From Streptomyces goshikiensis (GTDB lineage Bacteria; Actinomycetota; Actinomycetes; Streptomycetales; Streptomycetaceae): a stretch of 64,000 nt of DNA. The notes beneath the pieces are model-generated. The model did no database searches, had not been told where the DNA came from, and worked only from the letters and a program-made list of their open reading frames with translations. Position numbers and translations under genes: made by a program. The stretch is from NCBI RefSeq assembly GCF_014650555.1, contig NZ_BMVE01000014.1, positions 140,478 through 204,477 on the forward strand, in the 5' to 3' direction. Positions 41,856 to 49,950 of this stretch are shown piece by piece (position 1 is the first letter of the stretch; each line of letters begins with the position of its first letter).

Positions 41856-42899
41856 ATGCCCCGGCAAGTGGACTTCACCATCCCCATCAGCTCCTGGACG
41901 ACGCCGGAGCTGGCGGCAGCCCGCGAACGCAACCTTCGCTGGGCCCGCCGGATGGGCTTGGTGAGCAGTGACGAGGCCGAGCGCCGCTACCTGTTCTCCC
42001 AGGTGGCCGATATCGCCGCCTACTCCTACCCCGACGCGGAAGGCGAGGACCTTGATCTCGCCTTCGACGTCAACGGCTGGTTCTTCCTCTTCGACGACCA
42101 GTTCGACGTGCCCCGGGGGCAGTGGCCGCAGGCCGCGACCGTCTGCGAGGAACTGATCGATCTGCTGCACCGCCCGCCAGGCACCCCGCCCCCTGTTTCC
42201 TCGCCGCTCGCCGACGCGTTCGCCGACGTGTGGCAGCGCATGGCTCACGGCATGTCACGCCGCTGGCAGGAGCGCACCGCGCATCACTGGATGGAGTATC
42301 TGGCCGCGAATCTCACCGAGGCGGTCGACCGGCGGGCTGGCATGGTCCCCGACAGCGAGGAGTGGATGCGCCTGCGCCGCAAGGTGATAGGGGTCAGGCC
42401 CTCGATCGACGTGTGCGAGCGGGTCGGACATTTCGAAGTCCCCGCCCCCCTCGTCTACAGCACGGCCATGGAGTCCGCGCGCGAGATCGTCACCGACGTG
42501 ATCATCCTGATCAACGAGGTCTACTCCCTGGAGAACGACGAGGCACGCGACGCCCCCAATCTGGTCCGCTGCCTCATGCACGAGCAGGGCCGCACGAGAC
42601 CGGAGGCAATCGACGAACTCCGCAAGCGTGCCGATGCCCAAATAGAGCGATTGGCATACGTGCGACGCCAGATCACGCCTCTGGGCCAAAGACTCGGACT
42701 TCCTCACCCCGCGCAGGAAGCCGCCGATCGATATATCCACGCGATCTCCGCCTACATGCGCGGCATCTACGACTGGCACCGGCTTGCCGGGCGCTACACA
42801 GCCCAGGTTGCGCAACTGGCATCCCCCGCCACGACGGGCTACCTCAACGTCGAGAACCTCGCCACCAGCGCCGACCGACCAGCACCAGGCCGACCATAA
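41856..42899 (+). CDS. Class I terpene synthase
   Basis: 347 residues; ATG at 41856 after GAAAGGG. Aspartate-rich motif WFFLFDDQFDVP near residue 80; second metal motif ILINEVYSLENDEAR near 225, where the usual NDxxSxxxE reads NExxSxxxD; pyrophosphate sensor region VIGVRPSIDVCE; and a C-terminal RY pair (HRLAGRY). Length and motifs fit bacterial sesqui- or diterpene cyclases. It has no neighbouring P450 or prenyltransferase in the window. Product cannot be predicted. Confidence 0.88.
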   Translation: MPRQVDFTIPISSWTTPELAAARERNLRWARRMGLVSSDEAERRYLFSQVADIAAYSYPDAEGEDLDLAFDVNGWFFLFDDQFDVPRGQWPQAATVCEELIDLLHRPPGTPPPVSSPLADAFADVWQRMAHGMSRRWQERTAHHWMEYLAANLTEAVDRRAGMVPDSEEWMRLRRKVIGVRPSIDVCERVGHFEVPAPLVYSTAMESAREIVTDVIILINEVYSLENDEARDAPNLVRCLMHEQGRTRPEAIDELRKRADAQIERLAYVRRQITPLGQRLGLPHPAQEAADRYIHAISAYMRGIYDWHRLAGRYTAQVAQLASPATTGYLNVENLATSADRPAPGRP

Positions 42900-42914
42900 G
42901 CCGCGGATCAGGAT

Positions 42915-43085
42915 CCGTCGGAGTGGGTGCCGCCGTCGGCGGACGCGTTGTGCCGGTACGGGGCGGAGTGGACGGCGACGAAGCTGCGGTGGGGTCTGGC
43001 GGTGGACGAGCTGGAGCGGGACCGCCTGCTGGACATCGCGGCCGGCTGTGGCGGCACGGAGGTGGAGTTCACCCCGGCCCCGTAG
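42915..43085 (+). pseudogene. C-terminal fragment of a DUF1524 HNH nuclease
   Basis: The plus strand reads SEWVPPSADALCRYGAEWTA, then TKLRWGLAVDELERDRLLDI, matching the last ~55 residues of the intact nuclease at 39346 (AEWLPSDGSYHCTYAATWVG; TKLRWDLAVDENERRALLGL). The catalytic part is gone. Confidence 0.65.
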
Positions 43086-43360
43086 CCGGCCGGCACGACT
43101 GAGGCCGCCACCCCGCGGGGGTGGCGGCTCTCAGCCGTTGGGCCGTGCGCGTGATGCGCTGCGCGGTGTTCCGGCTGCCGGGGTCCGTTGCGGGTATCTC
43201 CGTCTCGGCCGGGCGCAGGCTGTCGTATGAGCGGCGCGGCAGCAGTCCATATCGGCCTGGTGCTGGCCGGTTCTCTGTGAGTGGATCAAGGGCTGTGCCG
43301 GGACTGCACTCTCGGCCATAGGGTGACTACAACCTGTCAGGTCAAGCTGAAGAGGTACCG

Positions 43361-44770
43361 ATGGCCAGCAACGAAACAGAGTTCCCGCGTGTCGCCGTCC
43401 ACGACGGCATGGAACAGGGCCCGGGTCAGGGCGCCGTGACCCAGGCGCCTGCCGTGACTGCAGCCCGGGCCGGTCTGCTCGCGGCCATCGGCACCGAGGC
43501 CCGACATGTGGCGGAGCAGTCCGAGGGGCAGGCGTCTGTTCAGCTGGGGGAACTCGCCCGCGCCTACGCCCTGGTGACTGCCGACACCGAGGCCATCGCC
43601 GGGCCTGCCGTGCACGCGCGCGCAGGGGAAGGGGCCCACAGCATCAGTCTCGTGTCCCATGTCCCGACCAACGGGTTCTACGTCGTACCAACTGACCCTG
43701 ACCTTGTCAGCAAGGACCAGGACTTCAGGGTGCTGGCCGCCAGCATGAGCCGGTCCTACGGCGGGAGGGCCACTGCTCTCGGGCTCGGCTCGGAGCGCCT
43801 CTCGGCCAGCATGCGGATCAGCCGGGCCCAGGACGACGCGGCCGGCCTGGCGGTCTCGGAGAAGCTGCGCACTCAGTCGCGGGGGACACTGCACATCGCC
43901 CACGCGATCGGCTTCGTCCGGGGAGCGGAGGCGTCCCTGAGAGAGGTGACCGAGCTTTTGCAGCGGGTGCGGGTGCTGGCGGTCCAGTCGGCGAAGTACG
44001 CCCACGGCGAGTACAGCCTCCCCCACGAGGCTGAGCCCGATCTCGACGATCTGCTCAACGATCTGGAAGCCGCCCAGGACCACATGCTTGGCAGCATGCG
44101 AGAGCTCCTCGTCCCCTATACCGCGGCTGACGTCACCGACGTGGACACTGGCACTGCGGTGCCGCTGGAGAGTACCGGGGCGCCGTGGGCCCTGCGGGCC
44201 CGTGTCGGGGCGAATACCGGCGAGGCGCTGGCGGTGAACGTCTTCGCTCCCGACATCAGGCACTACTTCGCCGGCGAGACCGCTCCGGCCGGCCAGCAGG
44301 CGCCCGCGGCATCCCCGTTGGTGGACATCAGGACCCAGACCGGCGCGCTCCGCGCCATCGTGAACATCGACGCCGCCGTACTGGACCTCAACCACCAGCG
44401 AGCCCACCTGAGCGCCTTCTCCAACCGCCTGGAGAACGCCCTGCACACCTCACCCGACCTCACGGCAGACATCGAAGTCTTCACCCCCAGCCCGGCGCAG
44501 GCCACCATCCCACCCCGGGAACCTGCTGCCGCCGACGCCCAGGGCAAACTGCTGGGGGCCATCGGCCAGGAAGCCCGGAACCTGGCGGAGCAGTTCCCCG
44601 GCCAGGCATCCGCCAGGCTCGCGGAACTCGCCCGCGCCTACGCCCTGGTGACCTCTTCGGGCGCCGGGCATCTTGTGGAGAACGCCCTGGCTGTGGAGGC
44701 CGAAGGCTATCCGGCCTTCCTGAACAAGCCCTCTGTCGTTGATCTCAGCAGTGAAAACAAGTGGGCCTAG
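43361..44770 (+). CDS. Flagellin-like protein embedded between two repeats
   Basis: 469 residues; ATG at 43361 after GAAGAGG. Residues ~140-215 match the flagellin N-terminal D0/D1 helices (RLSASMRISRAQDDAAGLAV, then GAEASLREVTELLQRVRVLA, VQSA). Residues ~278-365 match the C-terminal D1/D0 part (ARVGANTGEALAVNVF; VDIRTQTGALRAIVNIDAAV, then LDLNHQRAHLSAFSNRLENA). Outside lie two copies of a ~37-residue repeat (LLAAIGTEARHVAEQSEGQA at ~39; LLGAIGQEARNLAEQFPGQA at ~397), each ending ELARAYALVT. Streptomyces has no flagella and no flagellar gene is nearby. No signal peptide. The similarity is seen in sequence; filament formation or another role is open. Confidence 0.75.
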   Translation: MASNETEFPRVAVHDGMEQGPGQGAVTQAPAVTAARAGLLAAIGTEARHVAEQSEGQASVQLGELARAYALVTADTEAIAGPAVHARAGEGAHSISLVSHVPTNGFYVVPTDPDLVSKDQDFRVLAASMSRSYGGRATALGLGSERLSASMRISRAQDDAAGLAVSEKLRTQSRGTLHIAHAIGFVRGAEASLREVTELLQRVRVLAVQSAKYAHGEYSLPHEAEPDLDDLLNDLEAAQDHMLGSMRELLVPYTAADVTDVDTGTAVPLESTGAPWALRARVGANTGEALAVNVFAPDIRHYFAGETAPAGQQAPAASPLVDIRTQTGALRAIVNIDAAVLDLNHQRAHLSAFSNRLENALHTSPDLTADIEVFTPSPAQATIPPREPAAADAQGKLLGAIGQEARNLAEQFPGQASARLAELARAYALVTSSGAGHLVENALAVEAEGYPAFLNKPSVVDLSSENKWA

Positions 44771-44779
44771 GAGGCCCTG

Positions 44780-45010
44780 TTCTGACGGTCCCCGCGCCCG
44801 CGTACGGTCCGGTCCCGCCGAGGTTCTGCCCGGCCTGCTGCGCGCCGCCGGGGATGGGCTCCTACTCGCGCAGCGGTCCGCGTGCGTCGAGCTCGGTGCG
44901 GAGGGCGGGGCCCGCCAGCGGGGGGACCTGGTGAGCGCCGGCCTTCCGCAGCCGCTCCCGCTCACCGTGGATCCGCGCACGGGCCGCGCGTGGGGCCGGA
45001 CCATGTCAGC
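44780..45010 (-). pseudogene. Remnant of the coiled-coil gene family (see 61751)
   Basis: The DNA from the GGTTCTGCCCGGCCTGCTGC block to the GCGCACGGGCCGCGCG block matches, in order, the middle of the intact gene at 61751-62398 (the part encoding ERAQQAGQNLGG back to REARARIRAERERLRE). Both ends are missing and the frame is interrupted. Confidence 0.5.
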
Positions 45011-45155
45011 GCGGCCCGCCGGGCCCGTGTCATCGCTGTTCCCGTTCCGCGATGACACGCGGCGCTTGGGCAGGGGTATGGGCATCCTGGCTTTGGCGTG
45101 GTGCGCACGGCTGTTGTCGGGCCGGGCCGCCCGTCGTACGGCTGGACCAGCGATC

Positions 45156-45195
45156 CCGCGGCTCTGTTCACGAGTTCTCGTGAACAGAGCCGCGG
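45156..45195. terminator. Long perfect inverted repeat between the flagellin-like and propeller genes
   Basis: CCGCGGCTCTGTTCACGAG (45156-45174) and its exact complement (45177-45195) are separated by two bases. It is the longest perfect palindrome I see in the window. It may act as a bidirectional terminator or be a cruciform/recombination site. Confidence 0.6.
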
Positions 45196-45442
45196 CTGGA
45201 AGGGTTTGGCTTAGAACCCCATTTTGTATCGCATAAACCTACTCGCCCTATAGTGAGCATCAAGTCACAGTGTGTCACTGTCTGGTGTTGTCGGGTCTAT
45301 GTTGTGGGCACGGCGTCCGCCTCTTCCCGGGGGCGCCGGTGGGGGGATGCACGTCATCGCGCGGTTGGTGGACAGCACTCTTGTCCCCGGGTTTCCCCCT
45401 GCGTTCTTCTCCCGACCCCGCAGAGTCCCGCAGGAGGCCCTC
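45196..45442 (+). promoter_or_regulatory. AT-rich leader of propeller protein 1
   Basis: An AT-rich patch (TTTTGTATCGCATAAACC, then CCCTATAGTGAG) stands out from the surrounding GC-rich DNA and probably holds the promoter; TATAGT is a fair -10. The leader to the TTG at 45443 is ~190 bases long. Confidence 0.4.
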
Positions 45443-47401
45443 TTGTCCGACGTCCTTTCTTCCGCCGAGCGTGCCGAGTTGCTCCGTGACCAGTTGTCCG
45501 GTTCGGGTGCCCGTTCGGGTTCGCGTTCGGCGCGTCGGCTGCGGCAGAGTCCGGCGGCGAATGTCCTGATCGGTGTCGCCCTGCATGGTGCGGCGCGTCG
45601 TGAGCAGGGGCTGGAGCTGACGGGTCTGGAGCAGCGGCTGACTGATCAGCTGGTGTTCTTGTTCGGTGAGGAGATGGTGGCTGAGTTCGGCCGGATCTAT
45701 CAGGAGCCCGTCTCGCGGGCGGGTGCCGGCTCCCTGTTCCCGGCGCTGGTGGCCGGCCGTCCGGTGAAGGAGGGTGTGGGGGTTGAGGATGTGCGGGCGC
45801 TGATGCCGTGGGTGCAGGCGGAGGTCGCCGGGCTGCCCTCGGTGCGGCAGGTGACGGTCGAGGAGCTGGGGCAGGGGGTGCTGTCCGGTGAGGAGGAGGT
45901 GGTGGTGGTCACCGGGGCGCCGACCGCGGGGACCGAGTTCGAGGTCGATGAGCTGTATGAGGTGCGGGTGCGGTTCGCGCAGTTCCGCTGTGACCGGGCG
46001 TCGGGTGAGGTGGGTACGGACGAGATCTACTGGGCGTCGGGGGCGGCGAGTGAGTCGAAGCCGCAGATCGTGATGCTGACGCCCGAGTTCGGGTCGGTCT
46101 CCACGGGGACGGTGAAGCAGTTCGGGCAGAACGCGTACTGGTTCAAGGGGCCGGCGGAGAAGTTCGTCGGCGGCAGCATCCAGGTGTGGGAGGCGGACCC
46201 CGGCGGGGCCAACTACAACAAGATCCGCCAGGCCCTGGCCGATATCGCCCGCACGTTCGCCGAGGCCGGCCTGGAGGACGGGCCCACCTGGGATGCGGTG
46301 TTCCAGGGGCTGGTCGCGGCCGCCGCGGCCCTGGTCAACTGGATCCTGGGCTTCAACAAGGACGACTTCGTCGCGGAGAAGTCACTCGCCTTCACCCGTG
46401 ACGCCCTGAACCGCATGGCGGGAACCAACGGCGGCCGGTCCGATGTGGTCTTCGACGGTGGCGCCGGCGGCAAGCACACCCTGACCCTCCACGTGTCCTT
46501 CGGCCCGGTGATCGCCGCGGGACTCAGCCACGCCATCTTCTACAACGGCGAATGGTCCAAGGGGGTGCATGTGCCTCATCTGGTGGCCGCGACCCGCCCG
46601 AGCATGGCTGTCGGCCCCGACGGCAAGCTGCACGCGTCCTACCTGGACGTCGCGGGCTACATCAAGCTCACCAGCTACGACGGCGAGTCCTGGAGCGACC
46701 CTGTCACCGCCTACTCGGCGCCGGGCGATCTCCCACGGGCCGCCCAGGAGGGGGCCGTGACCCTCGTTCTCCACAACGGCGAGCTGCTGATGACGTACAG
46801 GATTCTCGGCTCCGGCTGGGGGATACTCGCCGGCGTCAACCCGCAGACCGGTGCGCTGACCCACCGGTTGACCGAGGGCATGGATCTCCCCCAGCCGGCG
46901 CTCCTGTCGTGGAACGGGGACCTGCTCCGATTCCAGGAAAGCTTCAACAACAACACCTACCTGGTCCGAGTTGACGTCCTCACAGGCTCCGGCTGGAAAT
47001 ACAGCGGTGGCGCCCCCGCCCAGCACGCCAGGAAGGGCGTGGCGGTGGTGGAGTACAACGGATGGGTCTATCTCTCCTACCTGAATTGGAACACAGGAAA
47101 GGCCCACACCGTGATGGCCCTTGACCCGCTCCGATCCGACTGGAGGGACGCGCCCTCCCTAACCCTGGACACGGTCATCGCACCCTCTGCGGCGGTCGCC
47201 ACCTTTGGGCTGTACAGCTCCCCGGTCGAGGGGATGTTCACGCTTGGCTACCAGCCATTTGGCCTCGTCGCCCGCACGGGGCTTCGAACCAGGTTCGTCT
47301 CTTCAGGGATCAACCAGGAGTTCGCCACGCGGGAGGAAGGAATCCGCCACGGGGCGGACATCATCCAGCACCAGGGCACCCTCCACGCCCTCTACTGGTG
47401 A
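45443..47401 (+). CDS. Large non-secreted protein with predicted beta-propeller, paralogue 1
   Basis: 652 residues from a TTG at 45443, five bases after AGGAGG (an in-frame GTG/ATG upstream lacks a site). Residues ~1-150 are helical (SPAANVLIGVALHGAARREQ; GLEQRLTDQLVFLFGEEMVA). Residues ~155-260 are a beta domain with the signature DEIYWASG and later GGSIQVWEADPGG. A hydrophobic helix pair follows (FQGLVAAAAALVNWILGF). From ~350 on come repeated strands of a propeller (PSMAVGPDGKLHASYLDVAG; SYDGESWSDPVTAYSAPGDL; GTLHALYW at the end). Shares this layout with 58306-60342. No signal peptide. Function unknown. Confidence 0.75.
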   Translation: MSDVLSSAERAELLRDQLSGSGARSGSRSARRLRQSPAANVLIGVALHGAARREQGLELTGLEQRLTDQLVFLFGEEMVAEFGRIYQEPVSRAGAGSLFPALVAGRPVKEGVGVEDVRALMPWVQAEVAGLPSVRQVTVEELGQGVLSGEEEVVVVTGAPTAGTEFEVDELYEVRVRFAQFRCDRASGEVGTDEIYWASGAASESKPQIVMLTPEFGSVSTGTVKQFGQNAYWFKGPAEKFVGGSIQVWEADPGGANYNKIRQALADIARTFAEAGLEDGPTWDAVFQGLVAAAAALVNWILGFNKDDFVAEKSLAFTRDALNRMAGTNGGRSDVVFDGGAGGKHTLTLHVSFGPVIAAGLSHAIFYNGEWSKGVHVPHLVAATRPSMAVGPDGKLHASYLDVAGYIKLTSYDGESWSDPVTAYSAPGDLPRAAQEGAVTLVLHNGELLMTYRILGSGWGILAGVNPQTGALTHRLTEGMDLPQPALLSWNGDLLRFQESFNNNTYLVRVDVLTGSGWKYSGGAPAQHARKGVAVVEYNGWVYLSYLNWNTGKAHTVMALDPLRSDWRDAPSLTLDTVIAPSAAVATFGLYSSPVEGMFTLGYQPFGLVARTGLRTRFVSSGINQEFATREEGIRHGADIIQHQGTLHALYW

Positions 47402-47408
47402 CCCCCTG

Positions 47409-47436
47409 TGTCCGGCCCCGCCTTCGGGGCCGGACA
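47409..47436 (+). terminator. Hairpin terminator after propeller gene 1
   Basis: TGTCCGGCCCCG (47409-47420) pairs with 47425-47436 around CCTT, 7 bases after the stop. Confidence 0.7.
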
Positions 47437-47668
47437 GCCATGGTGCGGAGGGTTCCACTCCGATTGGAATGCATGCTCGGATTTGGAGTCGAGCGGGCCG
47501 CGGGTTGTCCCAGTGCCTCGTGTGGCTGAGGGCGCTGCTTGGCCTCTGTGGCCAAGCAGCGCGGTTCCTGTGGGGTGGCGGCGTCCCGTAGCCGCGGGCG
47601 GCTGTCTGGGCCTGGGGTGGGGCCGGTTGGGGTGCGGGTAGCCCGTTCCCATGTGGCGTGGCGGGTGA

Positions 47669-47708
47669 GGCCCGGTGCCCAGCGTGTTGGGGGCAGTACC
47701 ACCGGGCC
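47669..47708 (-). ncRNA. Conserved hairpin downstream of a coiled-coil gene remnant, copy 1
   Basis: GGCCCGGTG (47669-47677) pairs with CACCGGGCC (47700-47708); the loop holds GGGGGCAGTACC. The same element lies 3' of the other family members (48703-48740, 61422-61466). It may be a terminator or a small structured RNA at the end of the coiled-coil transcript. Confidence 0.4.
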
Positions 47709-47729
47709 GCCTCACCCTCGTCGGCGGTC

Positions 47730-47955
47730 TCAGTGGCCGTTGAGGGCGTGTGTGAGGGCGGTGCGGATGATGTCGCCGGTGGTGGTGATGTGTGCGGCGA
47801 TCCGTTCGCGTTGGGTGAGTGCGTCGGGTGTCGCGGCTGTCCGTCCGGTGGCGGGTCCGGGGCCCCGTCGGTCTTTCCAGAGTTCGAGTGCTTGGACGTG
47901 GGGCAGGTTGGTCCCGTAGATGCCCCGGTGGAGGGGCGTCCAGAGGCCCTGACCG
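47730..47955 (-). pseudogene. C-terminal remnant of the coiled-coil gene family
   Basis: Ends at a TGA at 47730. Reads LWTPLHRGIYGTNLPHVQAL, then ELWKDRRGPGPATGRTAATP, IAAHITTTGDIIRTALTHAL. This matches the last ~70 residues of the intact gene at 61751-62398 (GVYWTNLPHVQALEAWADRW; AQITTTGTVLRAALHHTIN). Upstream the match stops abruptly. Confidence 0.6.
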
Positions 47956-48186
47956 GAGGGGAGTGGGGCGTAGCGGGGCGGGCACGAACGGGAGCGTCCA
48001 ACTGCTCTGCCGTCCGTGCCACCGACTTAAGGCGCGTGAGTAGTTCGGGGCTGAGACTTCGGCTTCTGAAGCCGTCCGTTCCCCTCGCTGTCTCCCGTTG
48101 ACCTCATGCTGCTCCCTACTTGCCCGGCGGATTATCAAACCGAGGCAGGAGGGAGGAGGACCAGCCGCCGCTGGCCTGTGGGGTTA

Positions 48187-48495
48187 TTACTTCGGGTACC
48201 TAGGCCCGACGTAGGGGTTCGATACGCTGATCCAGAAATTCGACGTTCCGTCAGTTGAACGCGGACGCGCGGAGTAGGCAGTCTGGGCCTCTCCGAGGTC
48301 GGTGAAAACTGGGATGTCAGCGGGGGCCCATTCCCCTCCGCTGACGATGATCACGGGCCGGCCTTCTCGGTACTCGATGGACAGTGTGCCCTTGTCCTGA
48401 GGCTTGACCTGGTCGGCCGGGATGAGTACGGGTGTGGTTTGCTCGGGAGTGATCTGGACCGGGGCCGGTCCCTTGCCGTTGGGCGTGTCGGGCAT
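48187..48495 (-). CDS. Small VKPED-core protein A, 102 aa
   Basis: ATG at 48495 after AAGGAGACAG. Three parts: a proline/threonine-rich start (PDTPNGKGPAPVQITPEQTT), a core (LIPADQVKPQDKGTLSIEYR, then EGRPVIIVSGGEW) and a variable tail (NFWISVSNPYVGPRYPK). The core is shared with proteins B (49246) and C (60591). The tails differ completely. Together with the shared upstream block this marks a family with variable ends, as seen in immunity or adaptor proteins. No known domain recognised. Confidence 0.72.
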   Translation of the reverse strand: MPDTPNGKGPAPVQITPEQTTPVLIPADQVKPQDKGTLSIEYREGRPVIIVSGGEWAPADIPVFTDLGEAQTAYSARPRSTDGTSNFWISVSNPYVGPRYPK

Positions 48496-48650
48496 GGCTG
48501 TCTCCTTGCTGGCTGGCTCCCTGCCTGCCTGGTCAGAGCGTGGCAGTACGGAGCGTCACCAGTTAACAACTCTCGATGGAACGGCCAGTAATCAACACGG
48601 TGGCGCAAAGACAGGCTCCCTCGAAAGTCCTGCCCCGGGAAGGTGGAGGC
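48496..48650 (-). promoter_or_regulatory. Conserved upstream block of VKPED gene A
   Basis: Contains TGGTCAGAGCGTGGCAGTAC, then GGAGCGTCACC, later AACGGCC and TGGCGCAAAG (plus-strand text). The same elements in the same order stand upstream of B (49594-49745) and, weaker, C. Conservation outside coding sequence suggests a shared promoter or leader. Confidence 0.55.
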
Positions 48651-48702
48651 AATGCAGCGTGCAAGTCCTGTCCATCGACGGCATTGGGCGGCGCGTGCGC
48701 AA

Positions 48703-48740
48703 GCCCGGTGCCCAGCGTGTTGGGGGCAGTACCGCCAGGC
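48703..48740 (-). ncRNA. Conserved hairpin, copy 2
   Basis: GCCCGGTGCCCAGCGTGTTG at 48704 with GGGGGCAGTACCGCCAGGC after it, the same element as 47669-47708 with compensating and non-compensating changes in the outer stem. It stands just 3' of the coiled-coil remnant at 48763. Confidence 0.4.
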
Positions 48741-48762
48741 CGCCTCGCCCTCGTCGGCGGTT

Positions 48763-49245
48763 TCAGTGGCTGTTGAGGGTGAGGGTGGTGCGGATGATGT
48801 CGCCGGTGGTGGTGACGCGTTCGCGTTCGTTGAGCGCGTCGGGTGTCGAGGCCGTCTGTCCGGTGGCGGGTCCGGGGCCCCATCGGTGTTCCAGGGCTTG
48901 GACGTGGGGCAGGTTGGTCCAGTAGGTGCCCCGGTGGAGGGGTGTCCAGAGGTCGTCTGTGAGGCTGATGACGAGTCTGGCGGTGAGTCCGCTACCCCGG
49001 TTGGGTCCGGTGCCTCCGAGGGTCTGTCCGGCCCGTTGAGCGCCGTCGGGGATGGGGTCCCAGTCTTGTAGCAGGCCGCGGTGGTCGAGTTCGGTGCGGA
49101 GGGCGGGGGCGAGTGCGCGGAGCCGGCTGACCCGGTGGGTTCCGTTCTCGCGGAGCCGGTCCCGCTCGGCACGGATGGCTGCGCGGGCCGCGCGCAGCTC
49201 GGGCCCCCGCAGCCTCAGGACGTCCTCGGCGCTGGCCTGCCACCG
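48763..49245 (-). pseudogene. 5'-truncated coiled-coil gene
   Basis: An uninterrupted frame from next to the stop of gene B (49246) to TGA at 48763: WQASAEDVLRLRGPELRAAR, then AERDRLRENGTHRVSRLRAL, GAQRAGQTLGGTGPNRGSGL and TYWTNLPHVQALEHRWGPGP. It matches residues ~34 to the end of the intact gene at 61751-62398. There is no start codon; the break falls exactly where gene B ends, so a rearrangement joined the two. The rest has not decayed, so the event is recent. Confidence 0.65.
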
Positions 49246-49593
49246 CTATTCCAGAGAGGCGCTGGCCTCGTCAAGCAGATCTGTCGCTACTTCATAAATC
49301 CAAAAGTCGCCGGTCAGGGCTCCGTCTTCTCCATAGAAATCCGTGAACAGGGCTTTCGCACCAGCCGTGTACGACGCAACGGCAGTCCCGGACGAGCCAA
49401 CAACTTTCAGCCCTGCCGGAATGACCGTCCCGCCGCTGACGACGATGACGGGCTGACCATCGCGGTACTCAATGGACAGTGTGCCGATGTCTTCGGGCTT
49501 GACCTGGTCCGCCGGGATGAGCGCGGGTTGGGGTGTTTCTGGCGTGAGCTGGATCGGGGCTGGTCGCTTTGAGTTGGGTGGGGTCTCGGACAT
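49246..49593 (-). CDS. Small VKPED-core protein B, 115 aa
   Basis: ATG at 49593 after AAGGGAGG. Begins SETPPNSKRPAPIQLTPETP, then the core LIPADQVKPEDIGTLSIEYR (DGQPVIVVSGG follows) and a tail of its own (AGAKALFTDFYGEDGALTGD, FWIYEVATDLLDEASASLE). Closest to A in the first 70 residues. Its stop sits at the truncation point of the coiled-coil gene, so the last residues may be of chimeric origin. Confidence 0.72.
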   Translation of the reverse strand: MSETPPNSKRPAPIQLTPETPQPALIPADQVKPEDIGTLSIEYRDGQPVIVVSGGTVIPAGLKVVGSSGTAVASYTAGAKALFTDFYGEDGALTGDFWIYEVATDLLDEASASLE

Positions 49594-49745
49594 GACGGCC
49601 TCCCTTGCTGGTCGGCTCGTTGCCGACCTGGTCAGAGCGTCGCAGTACGGAGCGTGACCAGCCCACAGCTCTGGGCACAACGGCCGGGAATCGCCGCGAT
49701 GGCGCAAAGGGACCCGCCCCTTGGAGGTGTTCGTGGCTGCCCCGC
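49594..49745 (-). promoter_or_regulatory. Conserved upstream block of VKPED gene B
   Basis: CTGGTCAGAGCGTCGCAGTA, then CGGAGCGTGACCA, AACGGCC and TGGCGCAAAG (plus-strand text), matching the block before gene A base for base over most of these elements. Confidence 0.55.
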
Positions 49746-49950
49746 CCACCCCCTTGTGAATGGGTGCGGCGGTGGCACTGGGTGGGCGTCAGCCAGGACG
49801 GGGTCGGTGTTTCCAGCTCATGCCGGGCAGCCGCAGTGATCATGGCTGTCGTGAGGTGACCAAGCTGCTGCCGTCAGGTGCCAATCGGGAGGATGGCCGG
49901 CTGCCATGGGCGCGCCTGTTCACACCCTCCCGCGGCTCGTGCTGCTGCCT

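Noticed and set aside
43361..44770. Operating flagellar system
   Set aside because: No hook, export, motor or chaperone genes are in the window and the genus is not flagellated. The flagellin-like similarity is kept as a finding without that claim.
45272..45442. Longer N-terminus for propeller protein 1 (ATG/GTG at 45272)
   Set aside because: The extra residues are low-complexity, no ribosome site precedes them, and paralogue 2 aligns with a start at the TTG of 45443.
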